Below are positions 5,812 to 5,821 of a stretch of 5,821 bases of DNA, piece by piece (the first letter of the stretch is position 1; the number at the start of each line of letters is the position of its first letter). The notes beneath the pieces are model-generated. The model worked only from the letters and a program-made list of their open reading frames with translations, was not told the origin of the DNA and ran no database searches. The stretch comes from Bacteroidales bacterium UBA4073 (GTDB lineage: Bacteria > Bacteroidota > Bacteroidia > Bacteroidales > Tenuifilaceae): contig DFYV01000184.1 in assembly GCA_002383425.1 (NCBI GenBank), positions 1 to 5,821 on the forward strand, given 5' to 3'. The translations under genes and the position numbers were made by a program.

Positions 5812-5821
5812 CCGTGTAACT

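Larger units (their letters stand above)
5155..5821. other. 667-bp gene-free, repeat-rich intergenic region
   Basis: No credible gene is present. The only frame longer than 60 codons (minus strand, 5502-5308) starts at a TTG inside a repeated hairpin and translates the CACAGAG repeats, so it is rejected. The first 100 bp are the likely promoter/leader of phoH. From about 5257 onward the sequence is a patchwork of short repeat families listed separately: heptamer-like AATG/AAGTG words, CACAGAGAA units, TCCCGAT hairpins, ATCTGCTAAT units and GTGTAACT words in both orientations. The repeats continue to the window edge. Confidence 0.85.

Overview
The window carries four complete genes, all read from the minus strand. 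They form one compact phosphate / polyphosphate cluster, flanked on both sides by repeat-rich non-coding DNA. In transcription order the genes are a PIN-PhoH fusion ATPase (5154-3826), a SixA-type histidine phosphatase (3813-3319), polyphosphate kinase 1 (3243-1177) and a short Ppx/GppA exopolyphosphatase (1164-259). Two of the junctions are only 12 bp; the sixA-ppk1 junction is 75 bp and contains a small hairpin. No tRNA, rRNA, CRISPR array, transposase or prophage gene was seen.

The organism looks like a member of Bacteroidota, probably Bacteroidales/Marinilabiliales-like. This is an inference from three things: the moderate-to-low GC, start regions that are A/T rich and mostly lack Shine-Dalgarno sequences, and the style of the intergenic repeats (a TTGAACC heptamer satellite, TCCCGAT-ATCGGGA hairpins, CACAGAG and GTGTAACT words). 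It is not a marker-gene assignment.

Region by region: 1-74 is unassigned. 75-249 is an uninterrupted array of exactly 25 heptamers that ends 9 bp past the ppx stop codon. 259-5154 is the gene cluster. 5155-5821 is a 667-bp intergenic region with a possible promoter for the cluster near 5179-5186, followed by several families of short dispersed repeats that become denser toward the right edge.

How the genes may work together: Ppk1 builds polyphosphate from ATP through a phosphohistidine intermediate, and Ppx trims it back to phosphate. SixA-family enzymes remove phosphate from phosphohistidine proteins, and PIN-PhoH proteins are linked to RNA cleavage/unwinding and, by family name, to phosphate starvation. 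The ppk-ppx pairing is classical. The roles of SixA and PhoH here are inferred from position only. The proteins are ordinary, well-conserved family members, and the least explained material is the repeat DNA on both flanks. I do not see convincing evidence of a new gene system.
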